In this document: positions 53,193 to 62,961 of the stretch, one piece after another
Layout: the number at the start of each line of letters is the position of its first letter
Numbering within the stretch: position 1 is the stretch's first letter
DNA from: Trichopria drosophilae
Lineage: Eukaryota > Arthropoda > Insecta > Hymenoptera > Diapriidae
DNA length: 64,000 nt
Direction of reading: 5' to 3'
Assembly (NCBI GenBank): GCA_030407085.1
Contig: CM059582.1
Span: 90,446,501-90,510,500, forward strand
Program-made: the position numbers and the translations under genes
Notes under the pieces: model-generated
What the model was told of the DNA's origin: nothing
Database searches by the model: none
Seen by the model: only the letters and a program-made list of their open reading frames with translations

Positions 53193-53898
53193 TCCAATCC
53201 CGTTCTCGAGAAAGTCTCCTATATCTGCAATATACAAATTAAATCAAGTGGGACTCATTGGGCAGCCTTGCCGTACTCCGTTTTCTGTCCAGAATGCATC
53301 TGTTACTTCATTCCCCACTCTTACTCTTGATCTTGTTTCTTGATGTACTTCTTTTAACTTATTTATTAGACTGTCTCTTATTTCTCTCTCTTTCAAGCAA
53401 TCCCATAGTATTTCCCTATTTATTTTGTCAAATGCCGCTTTCAGATCCACAAACATTACATACATTTTTTTATTTTGTTGTATTCTTTTCCCTGCCATAT
53501 GTTTCAAAATCTGTATACAATCCATCGGCACCTCTGTTTGTCCTAAAACCAAACTGCGTTTGACTCCATTCTCCTACTCTATCCGCTTCTTTTATGAGCC
53601 TCTCATTTAATATTCCTGCATATACTGTACTCCCTGTATTTGTCAAGCTTATTCCTCTATAATTTTCCACATATTTATTATTTCCTTTCTTCGCATTCGG
53701 CACTATTACCCCCTCTCTCCATTCTTTCGGGTATCCATTTCCATTTTTAATTTTATTGACCATGCTGTATACCTCATTTCTTATATCATCAGCCCCAGCT
53801 GCTTTCTCCTTTTTCATACGTCTTATCTTTGCTACTACCTCTTCTGTTTTTATTTCTTCCTCCTGCCTTTCTTTTTCTTTATTTTCTTGTTCTCTCAC
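53193..53898 (-). pseudogene. LINE-1 reverse transcriptase, N-terminal part
   Basis: Motifs: VVAKIRRMKKEKAAGADDI, VENYRGISLTNTGST, QTQFGFRTNRGADG, MFVDLKAAFDKINREIL (first catalytic Asp), and NGVRQGCPMSPT. An in-frame TGA at 53244-53246 follows, after which FNLYIADIGDFL continues to about 53193, where homology breaks. The YADD box is missing here and appears on the other strand at 56753. Confidence 0.9.
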
Positions 53899-54417
53899 CT
53901 CCTTCTTTTTATCTTTCCCTTCTAACAGATCCAGAAAATAATTCCTCCACTCTTCTAATTTTATTCCTTCTCTTTTCTTTCTGTATTTGTTTATAAATTT
54001 CCATGTTTCTTTATCTGTTTTTATACTATTTAATATTGCTTCTGTGTAAATTCTATCTTCTTCCCCTTTTCTTGTACATAGCCTTTTATATTCCAGCCTA
54101 ACGTTTGTTCTTTCTTGCTTCCGGTCTTCGCCTTGTTTTTTTTTTATTAATTTTCTTACCTTCTTTTTACATTCTCAGCACTTTCTGTCCCACCATGTCT
54201 TTGTTTCCGACATTACTGTTTTCTTCTTCTTTGTGAAGCTTAATGCCTCGTTAATCTTCTTTTTCATTTCATTCCATTCCTCTGAGCTATCCCTGTACAT
54301 TATGTTATCCCATTGCACATTTTCTATCTTACTTTTAAATTCTTCCATCCGTTTTTCTGACCAGTCTTGTACATACTCATCCTGTTTTTCCCCATCAACA
54401 CTTTTTTCTATTTTTCC

Positions 54418-55030
54418 TTATATTTCTATACTCAGAGCGTTGTGGTCAGATTCTATTCTTTCTATTATTTTAAAATTCCTTATCTTCTCCCATGTTTTTA
54501 CACTAGTAATTCCATAGTCTATAACTGATCTATGTCTTCCTTTTTCGAATGTCCATTCACCTTCCTCATCTCCTTCTTTATTTCCATTCAAAATCATCCA
54601 TCCCTTTTCTTCCACTACTTCCAGCAGTTCTACACCTTCTCTATTTTTTAATTCGTCTTTTGACTTTCTTTCACTTTCCTGTCCATTTCCCCCTTCCCAT
54701 CCTGTCGATCCCCCATTTCCTATTCTTGCGTTCATATCCTCTCCTATTATACATTCTATTATCCATTCTTTATCCATCTTTAATTCCTCTATTATTATTC
54801 CTTTCCTAACTCCTAAAGTTATTCCTCCCATCGCTCTACCTTTCTTTTTACATCTTATGGCACTCACCGCTTGCCATTTCCATTCTTTTGGCATAATCTC
54901 TTTAAATGTTTCCCAATTTTTCGTTTCTAGCCATGTTTCTATAAAGAATATTATATCATACTCTTTTATCCATTTACAGAATTCTTAATCTTTATTCTTT
55001 ATACCCGCAACATTCCAAATCAGTATCTTA
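54418..55030 (-). pseudogene. LINE-1 APE-type endonuclease
   Basis: The homologous frame begins ILIWNVAGIKNKD near 55025 (stop at 54985-54987). It continues through ETWLETKNWETF, the GGITLGVRKG strand, GEDMNARIG (the DxN catalytic region) and ERIESDHNALSIEI (the SDH motif). This endonuclease would nick the target for target-primed reverse transcription. The frame is broken near 54985 and again before the reverse transcriptase, so ORF2 is dead. Confidence 0.87.
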
Positions 55031-55367
55031 CACGTTTCTTTCTTCTGTATCTCTTTATTTTCGATTTTCTTTTTCTTTCTCTTACATTTATTTCTCTTCT
55101 TGCTTTTCCAATTATTCTGTTTTCTTTCTTCATTATCTACCACTAACTCGCTGATATTACTACATTCGTTCCTACTTGCTGCATTGTTATTTTCATTAAA
55201 AATAACTACATTTCCATTCATACTTACTACTTTACTATTTTCATTCATACATGTTACATTATTGTTTTCAAACGCTATCTTTGCATTCTCGTTTCTTATA
55301 TTTATGCACTCTCCCTTACTTTTCATCCGTTTTCCATTTACTTTCTTGGTTTTGCTACTATACACTT

Positions 55368-56097
55368 TTAGTTCCTTCTTGTAGTCTGCACAAATCCCCT
55401 CCCCATTTTGAAACTTTTATTCTGTTCATCCCAGACCCACTCTATTCCATTCACCCACATTCTTCCATACGCAATATTTACTCTCGTTCCATTCTCTCTC
55501 TCACTTTTTGCCTCTATCCTTATCTTTGCTTTCATATCTCTCTCAGACTTTGACAAATCATCATCTGTAAAAATCTGTTTTCCTTTCAGATTCCTTTTAT
55601 TCCTCATCATTAGTTTTTTCTCCTCCCAATCCCTTATCTTTGCTAATATTAACCCTTCCCCGTCTTTATTTCCCATCCTGAAAGCATCGAAAATTTCTAT
55701 TTTCCCTTCCATTTCACCTATTTGCTGCAACACTTTTCGCGCTGCCCCCTTCGCATCGTCCCCCTCTATTTTCACCCCTTTTATCACTATATTATTTTTC
55801 CTATCTCTTCTTTCTTGTTCTTCTCTCTTCTGAACCAGTGACTTGATTTCTACCTCTTGTGTCTCGCTTTGTTCTTCTTGTTTTCATATCTTTTTTTTTC
55901 AAATCTGCGACCTCTTTTTCAAGACGCTCTATCTCTTTGACTCTTTTTTGTTCTCTTATTTCACTTTCTTTTCTAAATCTTCTAAATTCTTCTTCCATTT
56001 CTCTTTTTAATTCATCACTTTTCTCATCCATTCTTTTAGTTAAGATTTCATTATTATCATTCAATAATCTTTTCATTACTTCTTCGAACTTATCCAT
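55368..56097 (-). pseudogene. LINE-1 ORF1 (coiled coil and RNA-binding-like part)
   Basis: The N-terminal half (56097-55801) is a highly charged coiled coil (MEEEFRRFRKESEIREQK; IERLEKEVADLKKK). The second half (55787-55368) carries IEIFDAFRMG, GLILAKIRDWEEKKLMM, KQIFTDDDLSKSERDMKA and VNIAYGRMWVNG, matching the ORF1 tail of LINE-2 near 61800. The two halves are separated by a stop at 55801. ORF1 proteins of this layout bind element RNA. Which LINE clade it belongs to is not settled. Confidence 0.8.
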
Positions 56098-56106
56098 TTT
56101 ATTTTT

Positions 56107-56307
56107 TCATGTTCTTGAGTATGTACTGCTGTCTCTTTCTCTCCGCAGGCTTTCTGCCCTGCTCGGTCTCCCTCTTCTGGGCTTCTCTTCTACTGCTACG
56201 CTCTCTGTGATCTCATGTGCCCCTACCCTCTCTCCTCTGGCGGCTTCCACTCCTGCGATCCACTCTACCGATTCTCTTTCCTTTTTGTCCTTCGCCGTTT
56301 CTTCCAT
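56107..56307 (-). CDS. Short upstream ORF of LINE-1 (66 aa)
   Basis: MEETAKDKKERESVEWIAGV, ending DSSTYSRT, is a charged 66-residue frame that stops nine bases before the ORF1 ATG. It could be the true N-terminal part of ORF1 separated by a recent stop, or a small upstream ORF. No domain is recognised. Confidence 0.45.
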   Translation of the reverse strand: MEETAKDKKERESVEWIAGVEAARGERVGAHEITESVAVEEKPRRGRPSRAESLRRERDSSTYSRT

Positions 56308-56712
56308 TCACCCCTCCTTTCCTTTACTTTGCCGGACCAGGTGTTGATCCCCATTTTCGCGCCTTTCCACTCTCCTTGCATCCACTCTACGACTCGTAGG
56401 TAGTGACGTAAGATATCCACCAGCCAATCAGATTACTCCGCCTCTGTATTGTGGCTCCCTCTAACGGCCAAAATGAATTTCGCCAGCCGCAACGTGTGCT
56501 GACTTTTGAGGTTATGTCATTTTACCTTCTGCTTTCCAGCCTCCTCTTGACACTTAGCGCCTTTCTTCTTCAGATCTTTCAAATATCCTGTAGTATATGA
56601 CGTGCAGTTCACCTGCAACAAAAACGCCCGAAGGCCGAATGCGGCAGAATCACTCAAATATCGACTCTCTCAAAAACAGTTCAGTCAGTCTACTCACCAA
56701 ACCGGAAGTCCC
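56308..56712 (-). other. LINE-1 5' UTR and inversion junction
   Basis: No coding sequence. It lies between the inverted ORF1 side and the sense reverse-transcriptase side. The inversion junction should fall near the right end of this segment. Confidence 0.55.
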
Positions 56713-57600
56713 GTGAAGCGTGAAAGTGGGAAAAAGGAGAGTAATGACCTTAGAATATGCGGATGACATGGTGCTGATGGCCGAAAAGGAAGAAGGTCTG
56801 AGTGGAATGATAATGAGTTTTGAAATATATTTAGAAAAGAAAAAATTAATATTAAACGTAGAAAAGACGAAAATAATGATTTTCAAAAATGTAGGTGGGA
56901 GGAACACAGAAAGACAATGGTGGCGGAAAGGAAAAAGCATAGGAATAGTTAAGGAATTTTAATATTTAGGATATTTGCTACAAAGAAGCAATAATAATAC
57001 AAAACATGTAAAAGAGCGAGTTAAAAAAGCAAATCTAGTGATGACGTGGGTGTGGGGATTTGGAGAGAGGAAATTTAGAGACAATTGGAAGTGGAGATGG
57101 AGGTTATTTGAGTCTCTGGTTAAAAGTGTGCTCATGTATGGAGTGGAAATATGGGGCAATAAAGAATGGATAGAAATAGAACGGATATTGGAAAAATATT
57201 TAAGATGGGTGTTAGGAATGGATTAGAATACTCCCGGTTACATAGTTAGAGAGGAAGAAAAAAAGAATAAGATGAGAATAGAGAGAGGCAAGAGAGTGAT
57301 GAAGTATGAAAAAAAGATAGGAATACATAGTGGACCGAAGATACTATATGAATGCTACAAAGAAACAAGAAAGGACGAAAGAGATGGTATGTGGACAGTA
57401 GAAAGCGAGGAAAGAAAGAGATAGGAGATGCGGGATGTGCGTGGAAGGATAGGAAAATAGTACAAAAGTTATAGAAAAGTTGGAAATAAGGGATACAGAA
57501 GTACAAAGACAGCAAAATTATTAAATGCGAGTTATGTGGTATAAGCAAAGAAAGTTTAGAACATTGGGCATACGAATGTGATAAAGTAGAAAAATGGGGA
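56713..57600 (+). pseudogene. LINE-1 reverse transcriptase C-terminal part
   Basis: Begins VGKRRVMTLEYADDMVLMAE with the catalytic YADD box (about 56753-56764). It then reads LILNVEKTKIMIFKN, an in-frame stop near 56960, RVKKANLVMTWVWGFGERKF and SLVKSVLMYGVEIWG, and LEKYLRWVLGMD, stopping at 57224. Farther along, CELCGISKESLEHWAYEC (about 57525-57575) is a CCHC-type motif at the end of ORF2. At least three stops or shifts disable it. Confidence 0.87.
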
Positions 57601-57800
57601 GAGAGTATTAATGCGCTTCTATGTGAAAATGGAAAAGGCTACGAATGGTTACATGAAATAGAAAAAAAGTTGGAACAATAACAACGAAATAAAGAAAGAA
57701 ATAAAAGACAAAGAGTATCGTGAAGAGAGGAAAAAGAGAAAGTACGTGGATGAAAGTGGAGAGGATTATAAAAGTGAGAACGAAAATGATTGAATCTATA

Positions 57801-58324
57801 AATAGTTTATGCTCACCTTTTTACTATAAAGTAATCAGATATTACAAGGCCTATAGTGGACAAATATGATAGAATGTTTGCAACTTATTTTTAAAAATCT
57901 TTCGGTTCTTTTGCCCCCTGAAGTCAGAAACTTGTCTGCCACATCAGAGGAGTTGAAATTCACCGAAAGATTATATTTCTTAAACAGATGGAAAGTTTTT
58001 TCGAAAAATTATTTTTGTCATCAGACGAGCGAGAAAGATTTTTTCCATTAAAAACGGAGAGAAAATGATTGAATGGTATTAGCATTCATCTAGCATTTAG
58101 ATACTATAAATCGCACGTGTACTTAAATTAACACGCGGAAAGTCCGTCCGAACTTTCTTGTATAAAAGCTAAAATTCAATCAAATTCTCGAAACATTGAA
58201 GCTCGTTCGGGGATAGTAAATTTTATCCGATCGAGGCCAAATTTTTTGTACGAGTTACTACCATGGTCCCACAACTTTTCCTCATAGTGCCTAATTCAAA
58301 GTCGAAATTTCAACTTTTTCGATA
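57801..58324. other. Unassigned sequence between the two LINEs
   Basis: AT-rich with no recognisable gene. LINE-2 homology begins near 58325. Confidence 0.4.
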
Positions 58325-58804
58325 CACCCTAATGTCCACCTCATATACCTTTCCTGTATATTTTCTATTTCCCTCCATTCCCGGTACCCCCAAATTTCCA
58401 CCCCGTACAATAATACCGTTCTTACTAAGCTATCAAATAATTTCATTCTCCACTTTATATCCCCATTAAACTTTTTCTTCCCTATACTCCACACCCACCC
58501 CATCACTATCTTGGCCTTTCTAACCCTATCATTGACGTGACTTTCTTCTCCATTATTTCTTTTTATGATGTATCCCAGGTATTTTATTTCTTTGACCTCT
58601 TCTAGCTTTTCTTCCCCCCACCACCATATTCTCTCTTTCTCCCTTCCTCCTCCTCTTTTAAAACCCATTATCTGAGATTTGCTCGTATTCAGTTCCAAAT
58701 TTTTCTCCTTTAAATATATTTTCATTGCCCTGATCAAAGTTCTTAAATCCCCCTCTTCCTCTGCCAACAGTACTACGTCATCCCCATATTCTAAACTCCA
58801 TACC
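58325..58804 (-). pseudogene. LINE-2 reverse transcriptase, C-terminal part
   Basis: Begins at the insertion site with VWSLEYGDDVVLLAEEEG (catalytic YGDD). It continues LELNTSKSQIMGFKRGGG, EIKYLGYIIKR, RKAKIVMGWVWSIGKKKF, VRTVLLYGVEIWGYREW, and ENIQERYMRWTLG. The reading frame itself is undamaged over this stretch but lacks the family's usual continuation (PGYxVREE). Confidence 0.9.
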
Positions 58805-59453
58805 TGTCTGCTTAAGGAGAATCCAGCAACAATATTTGAAACCTCTCCCTCTTAGCATGAATGCGGGTTCAGAATCAAGGGCGAGTAAAAAATGATGACC
58901 ACCTTGATGTATCGCACTAACACACTTTAATTCAAACTTTTCTTCGTACACTAATGCGCGTCGAGAATATGCGCGTAATTAACACAACGTGGGCCGAATA
59001 TAAATGTCCAAATCCTGGTCACAATATGCGAAAAATAACAAAATATTAATATACAGAACTAAAGGCAATATTTGTACTTCGAACTCGCGATCGTACAATC
59101 TTGGATTGCGGGTTAATGCCGTGATTTTTTGCGTGAACTTTTCCGTCGCGAAAATCGAGCACATTGAGCACGTGCGGTCACGAGAGATCTGAGAGCGTTG
59201 CGAAAATCGTGCCCGAATAGCCTCAATCGGAAGTTAACGGTGCTCCCCGCGGAACCCGCGCTTATCAAATTTAAAGGGTACTTTACCGCGAATTACAAAC
59301 TATTTGCAAAAGTACGGAACATCGGTAGTACAGACTACGGAGCGCACTCGACGAAGTTCGGCGCGATACGCAATAGATGGCGTTGTATGTTCAACCCTCG
59401 CAAATCGTCGGCGTTGCACATACGAACGCACGCATACGCAGACACTCCATACC
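58796..59453. mobile_element. 640-bp TIR element with 9-bp target duplication
   Basis: The insert 58805-59444 has short perfect inverted ends TGTCTGC and GCAGACA. It is flanked by CTCCATACC at 58796-58804 and 59445-59453. It splits the reverse transcriptase of LINE-2 between LGKYR and VWSLEYGDD, which are adjacent in the uninterrupted protein. It has no coding capacity. A 9-bp duplication suggests a non-autonomous MULE- or Merlin-type element; the family is unknown. Confidence 0.85.
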
Positions 59454-60330
59454 CTATATTTTCCCAACTTAACCCCGCAGGTGAATTTTCTCATTTCATC
59501 TTCTAAATCTGCCAAGTATATATTAAATAAGGTAGGACTCAAAGGACACCCTTGCCTCACCCCTTTCTCTACCCAGAATTCTTCCGACATCTGATCTCCT
59601 ATTCTTACCTTACATATAGTCTCTTTGTAAATTTCTTTCACCCTATCTATCAGGTCTCCTCTTATCCCTCGCTTCTCCATCATTTTCCACAACACTTCTC
59701 TATCTAAGTTATCGAAGGCCGCTTTAAGATCTATAAAAAATGCCCACAGTCTTTTACCTTTTATTTTTAGTCTTCTACCTACTAGTTGCTTTATAATTTT
59801 AATAATCTCTATTGTACCTCTACCCTTTCTGAAGCCCGCCTGTGTTCTGCTCCATCCATTCCTTTCATCTGGATCTTTTCCAATCTTATTGTTTAACAAA
59901 TTTGCGTATATCTTATACCCGGTATCTGTTAACATGACGCCTCTATAATTTTTAACCTCATCTCTATCCCCTCTTTTCCAAATTGATACAATAACCCCTG
60001 TTCTCCAATCCCTCGGAAATCCTCCCCCTTCCCATATCAGTTTAACGACTTCTACTAATTTACTGCCTATTTCCCTCCCCCCTGTTAACTATGCTTCATT
60101 TCTAATCCCATCATTCCCTGCTGCCTTCCCTTTCTTTAATCTCTTAACCTCATTCCATAACTCTCCTACTCTTTTCGGTAGTAGGCGTTTCTTTTCACTT
60201 CTTTCATCTTTTTTCCCTCCCACTTCCCCTAACACCTCTTTAAAGTTTTCTACCCACTCCCCCATTTTAATCTTTTTACTAAATCCCTCCCTTCTTTTCC
60301 TATACCTATTAATAAAATTCCATGCTTGTA
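59454..60330 (-). pseudogene. LINE-2 reverse transcriptase, N-terminal part
   Basis: An upstream region (about 60120-60330) shows the pre-RT linker. NYRGVMLTDTGYKIYANLL follows, then RTQAGFRKGRGTIEIIK, AFFIDLKAAFDNLDREVL (first catalytic Asp), WVEKGVRQGCPLSPTLFN and IYLADLEDEMRKF, to the insertion at 59453. A stop and frame change lie near 59935-60110. Confidence 0.88.
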
Positions 60331-60391
60331 CTTCTGTTTTTATTAATTGTAATTCTTTTTCTTCCTTCAGTTTTTCTTCCCACCACGGAGT

Positions 60392-61325
60392 TCATCCGAG
60401 TTTTCGTTCCCTCCCTTTCGGTTTATATTGTGTTGCTCCATTTACTGCCTCTTTTAGCTCTCTCCATCCATCTACTGCTCCCTTGTTATTCCATTTTATC
60501 CCTTCTAGTCGAGTTCTATAAAGCCCTATCCCTTCTTCTGACCAGTCCTGTCTTTTCCCGGCGACGCCCTGTTCTTCTTCCTCTCTCTCTATATCCTCCT
60601 CTATCTTTAATATTATTGGCTGGTGATCTGAATCTAGCCTAGTTGCCACTTTAAAGCATATTGACCTTTTCCCAAGCCTCCCAAATTACTATCCCTATGT
60701 CTATCACTGATCTCTTCCCCTTTTTCTCAAAAGTCTATTCCCCCTCTTCGTCCCCTTCCTTATTTCCATTTAATACTATCCCCCTAACTTCTATCAATTG
60801 TATCAATTGCTTTCCTTTCTTATTCGTCGTCCTATCTTTCGACTTTCTATCCTCTACTTCCCCTTTCGCGCTTTCGCTATTCCATCCCCCCTTCTTCCCT
60901 ATTCTCGCATTAAAATCTCCCCCCAATATTAGCTTTTGCTCCTCTTCCGGTTTTATTCTTTCGTCAATTTCTCTTAGCATACTTTCTTCCCAGTTTTTGT
61001 TATACACTGTAAAGATTCTACATACTTCCTCCCCTATATCAATTTTTCTTTCTTGTAGCCCTTCAATCTGATTATTTTCCACTTCGTATTCCTTTAATTC
61101 TTTTCTTATCCCTGTTATAATTCCCCCGCTTGCTCTTCCTTTTTTATTTTCACGCCTTGCTGCTTGATATCTCCATATCTACCCATCCGGCAGCCTATTC
61201 TTCAGCAAGTCCCATCCCTTCTTTTCGATCCAAGATTCCGTCAAACCTTTAATATCGTATTGTTTTATAAACTCCCAAAATTCCTCGTCTTTATTTTGAA
61301 CCCCGGCTACATTCCAAAATATAAG
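60392..61325 (-). pseudogene. LINE-2 APE-type endonuclease
   Basis: Starts ILWNVAGVQNKDEEFWEF near 61315. It continues GLTESWIEKKGWDLL, GGIITGIRKELKEYEV, ICRIFTVYNKNWE, LILGGDFNARIGKKGG (catalytic DFN), and RLDSDHQPIILKIEED (the SDH motif, 60649-60600). Stops interrupt it near 61180 and at the 60660-60735 junction. Confidence 0.87.
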
Positions 61326-61904
61326 TGTTGTTCCTTTTCTCCTATCTTCTATTCCCCCTCTATTTATTTCTCTCTTTTTATCCTTTTTCCCTTCCTATTT
61401 CTCCCTCTTTCCCACGTCCCTTCTCCTTCTTGTCCCATTCATACTTTTCTCCCTCATCCTCCCCCCTCCCACCTTCCTTCTCGCCTTCCTTCTCACCCCC
61501 ATTCATACTCTTACATTCTCTTTCTACATATTGAATTCTCTCATTTTCTCTCATAATCCATTAATTTCTTCCCTCTACTGTTGTGCAATATTCTTTATGG
61601 CTGTGCTTCTCATTTTCATGCTCTCTCTCATTCACATCATTATTCACATCTTCACTCGCAGAACATTCAGCTATTTCACAATTGCTCTTCGCACCATCAT
61701 AGGCACTCTCATACATCCATTTCTTCACGAAATTTCTTCTCCATCATCTTTTCAGTTCTTTCACTCCATACATATTCTTTTCCGTTTAATATGCCTCTGC
61801 CATATTTTACAATTACATTTTTTCCTTTGCTTCGTTCACTTTTCGCCCATTCTCTAATCTTCTTCTGCATTTTCCTCTCATTTACTGTCATATCGTCATC
61901 TATA
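61326..61904 (-). pseudogene. LINE-2 ORF1 C-terminal part
   Basis: The clearest part (61904-61709) reads DDDMTVNERKMQKKIREWAK, RSKGKNVIVKYGRGILNGKE and VWSERTEKM, aligning with the LINE-1 ORF1 segment at 55368-55560. The rest is pyrimidine-rich on the plus strand with no clear open frame. The 5' side is cut at 61904 by the mariner-type tip. Confidence 0.75.
61599..61904 (-). repeat. Segment A: first copy of a 306-bp LINE-2 duplication
   Basis: Identical, as far as I can read, to 62656-62961. Both copies end at the same TA and are followed by a mariner-type TIR tip. Confidence 0.93.
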
Positions 61905-62653
61905 CAGGGTGGCCGATTTATCTGAAGACATCGAAATATCTCGAGAACTATGCACAGAATCAAAGAAGGTGTGGGATGAAAGTTGTTCGACACGAAGGGG
62001 GACATCCAGTGATAATGAAATCAACCCTCTCCCCTCCCCCTGAGGGAGGGCGGAGGGGTGACAATAAAACTTAAATAGGGACCCCCCATTTTTTATTGTA
62101 GATTTGGATTCCTCGGAAAAAAGTGCACCCATTTGATCGACGAGTTTTTGCGTTTTGGTTCGATGATAAAAATGAAAATTTGTAAAATATCATTACAAAT
62201 TGAGAATGTCACCAGAATTCGTTTCAGATCAAAGAAAGTAAAGTAGACGTATTTCATATTTTTAAAAATGATATGTAATGACTCCTAATTTATCCCCCAC
62301 CTTCACTTTCTCGGTGTGTAACGGGGAATACTTTCAAGTCTTCAATGTGAAGCCCTATTATCAATCGTTGATCCTTCTGACAAATTGATCAGATGACAGC
62401 TACAGATAATTGATTTGCCGCAAGGAGATCTCCAGGCCTGCTAGTTAGTACTTTTAAATCGCCGCAATACACTGAGAGGCCGACTTCATTGAAATTTAGT
62501 ATTATTTTACCAAATTTTAATATTTTTTATATTAAGGGGAGAAAACTAAGTAAAATGATAAAAAAAATCTAAATTTTTTTTATTTCATATTTCGAAAGTA
62601 TAACATCTTGAGAGTATTCTGGCAAACGGAAAAGTCGAAATTCGAAATATTTA
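61905..62653 (+). repeat. Segment B: copy of 36206-36954
   Basis: The 749 bases match the Mar2 left end, its subterminal region, the MULE terminal repeat (62534-62552) and the first about 100 bases of the MULE. I notice one substitution (CATCG versus CATAG near the tip) and no indel. It starts precisely at the TIR tip but ends at an arbitrary point inside the MULE. Confidence 0.93.
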
Positions 62654-62655
62654 TC

Positions 62656-62961
62656 GGCTGTGCTTCTCATTTTCATGCTCTCTCTCATTCACATCATTAT
62701 TCACATCTTCACTCGCAGAACATTCAGCTATTTCACAATTGCTCTTCGCACCATCATAGGCACTCTCATACATCCATTTCTTCACGAAATTTCTTCTCCA
62801 TCATCTTTTCAGTTCTTTCACTCCATACATATTCTTTTCCGTTTAATATGCCTCTGCCATATTTTACAATTACATTTTTTCCTTTGCTTCGTTCACTTTT
62901 CGCCCATTCTCTAATCTTCTTCTGCATTTTCCTCTCATTTACTGTCATATCGTCATCTATA
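62656..62961 (-). repeat. Segment A': second copy of the LINE-2 ORF1 piece
   Basis: A repeat of 61599-61904 carrying the same ORF1 coding remnant on the minus strand. It is preceded by the broken end of segment B. Confidence 0.93.

Larger units (their letters stand above)
53193..57800. mobile_element. LINE-1: non-LTR retrotransposon with inverted 5' part
   Basis: The minus-strand part (56307 down to 53193) runs ORF1, APE-type endonuclease, then reverse transcriptase up to just after GVRQGCPMSPT. The plus-strand part (about 56713-57800) starts at LEYADDMVLM, a few codons farther along the same protein, and runs to the 3' end. The two pieces meet head to head across the 5' UTR (56308-56712). 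One insertion with a 5' inversion explains this. The plus strand is pyrimidine-rich left of 56.6 kb and purine-rich right of 56.7 kb, mirroring the flip. No poly-A tail is visible. Confidence 0.8.
58325..61904 (-). mobile_element. LINE-2: second copy of the LINE family, minus strand
   Basis: Same family as LINE-1. From right to left: ORF1 tail (61904-61709), endonuclease (about 61325-60640 and 60600), reverse transcriptase (about 60300-59454, continued 58804-58325). It is interrupted by a 640-bp TIR element at 58805-59444, and its 5' side is cut by a mariner-type TIR at 61905. The 3' end is lost just after YMRWTLG near 58325. The plus strand is strongly pyrimidine-rich over the whole length. 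Confidence 0.88.

Noticed and set aside
53258..56403. Ser/Leu/Phe-rich plus-strand frames over LINE-1
   Set aside because: Antisense shadows of the purine-rich LINE coding strand. The real motifs are on the minus strand.
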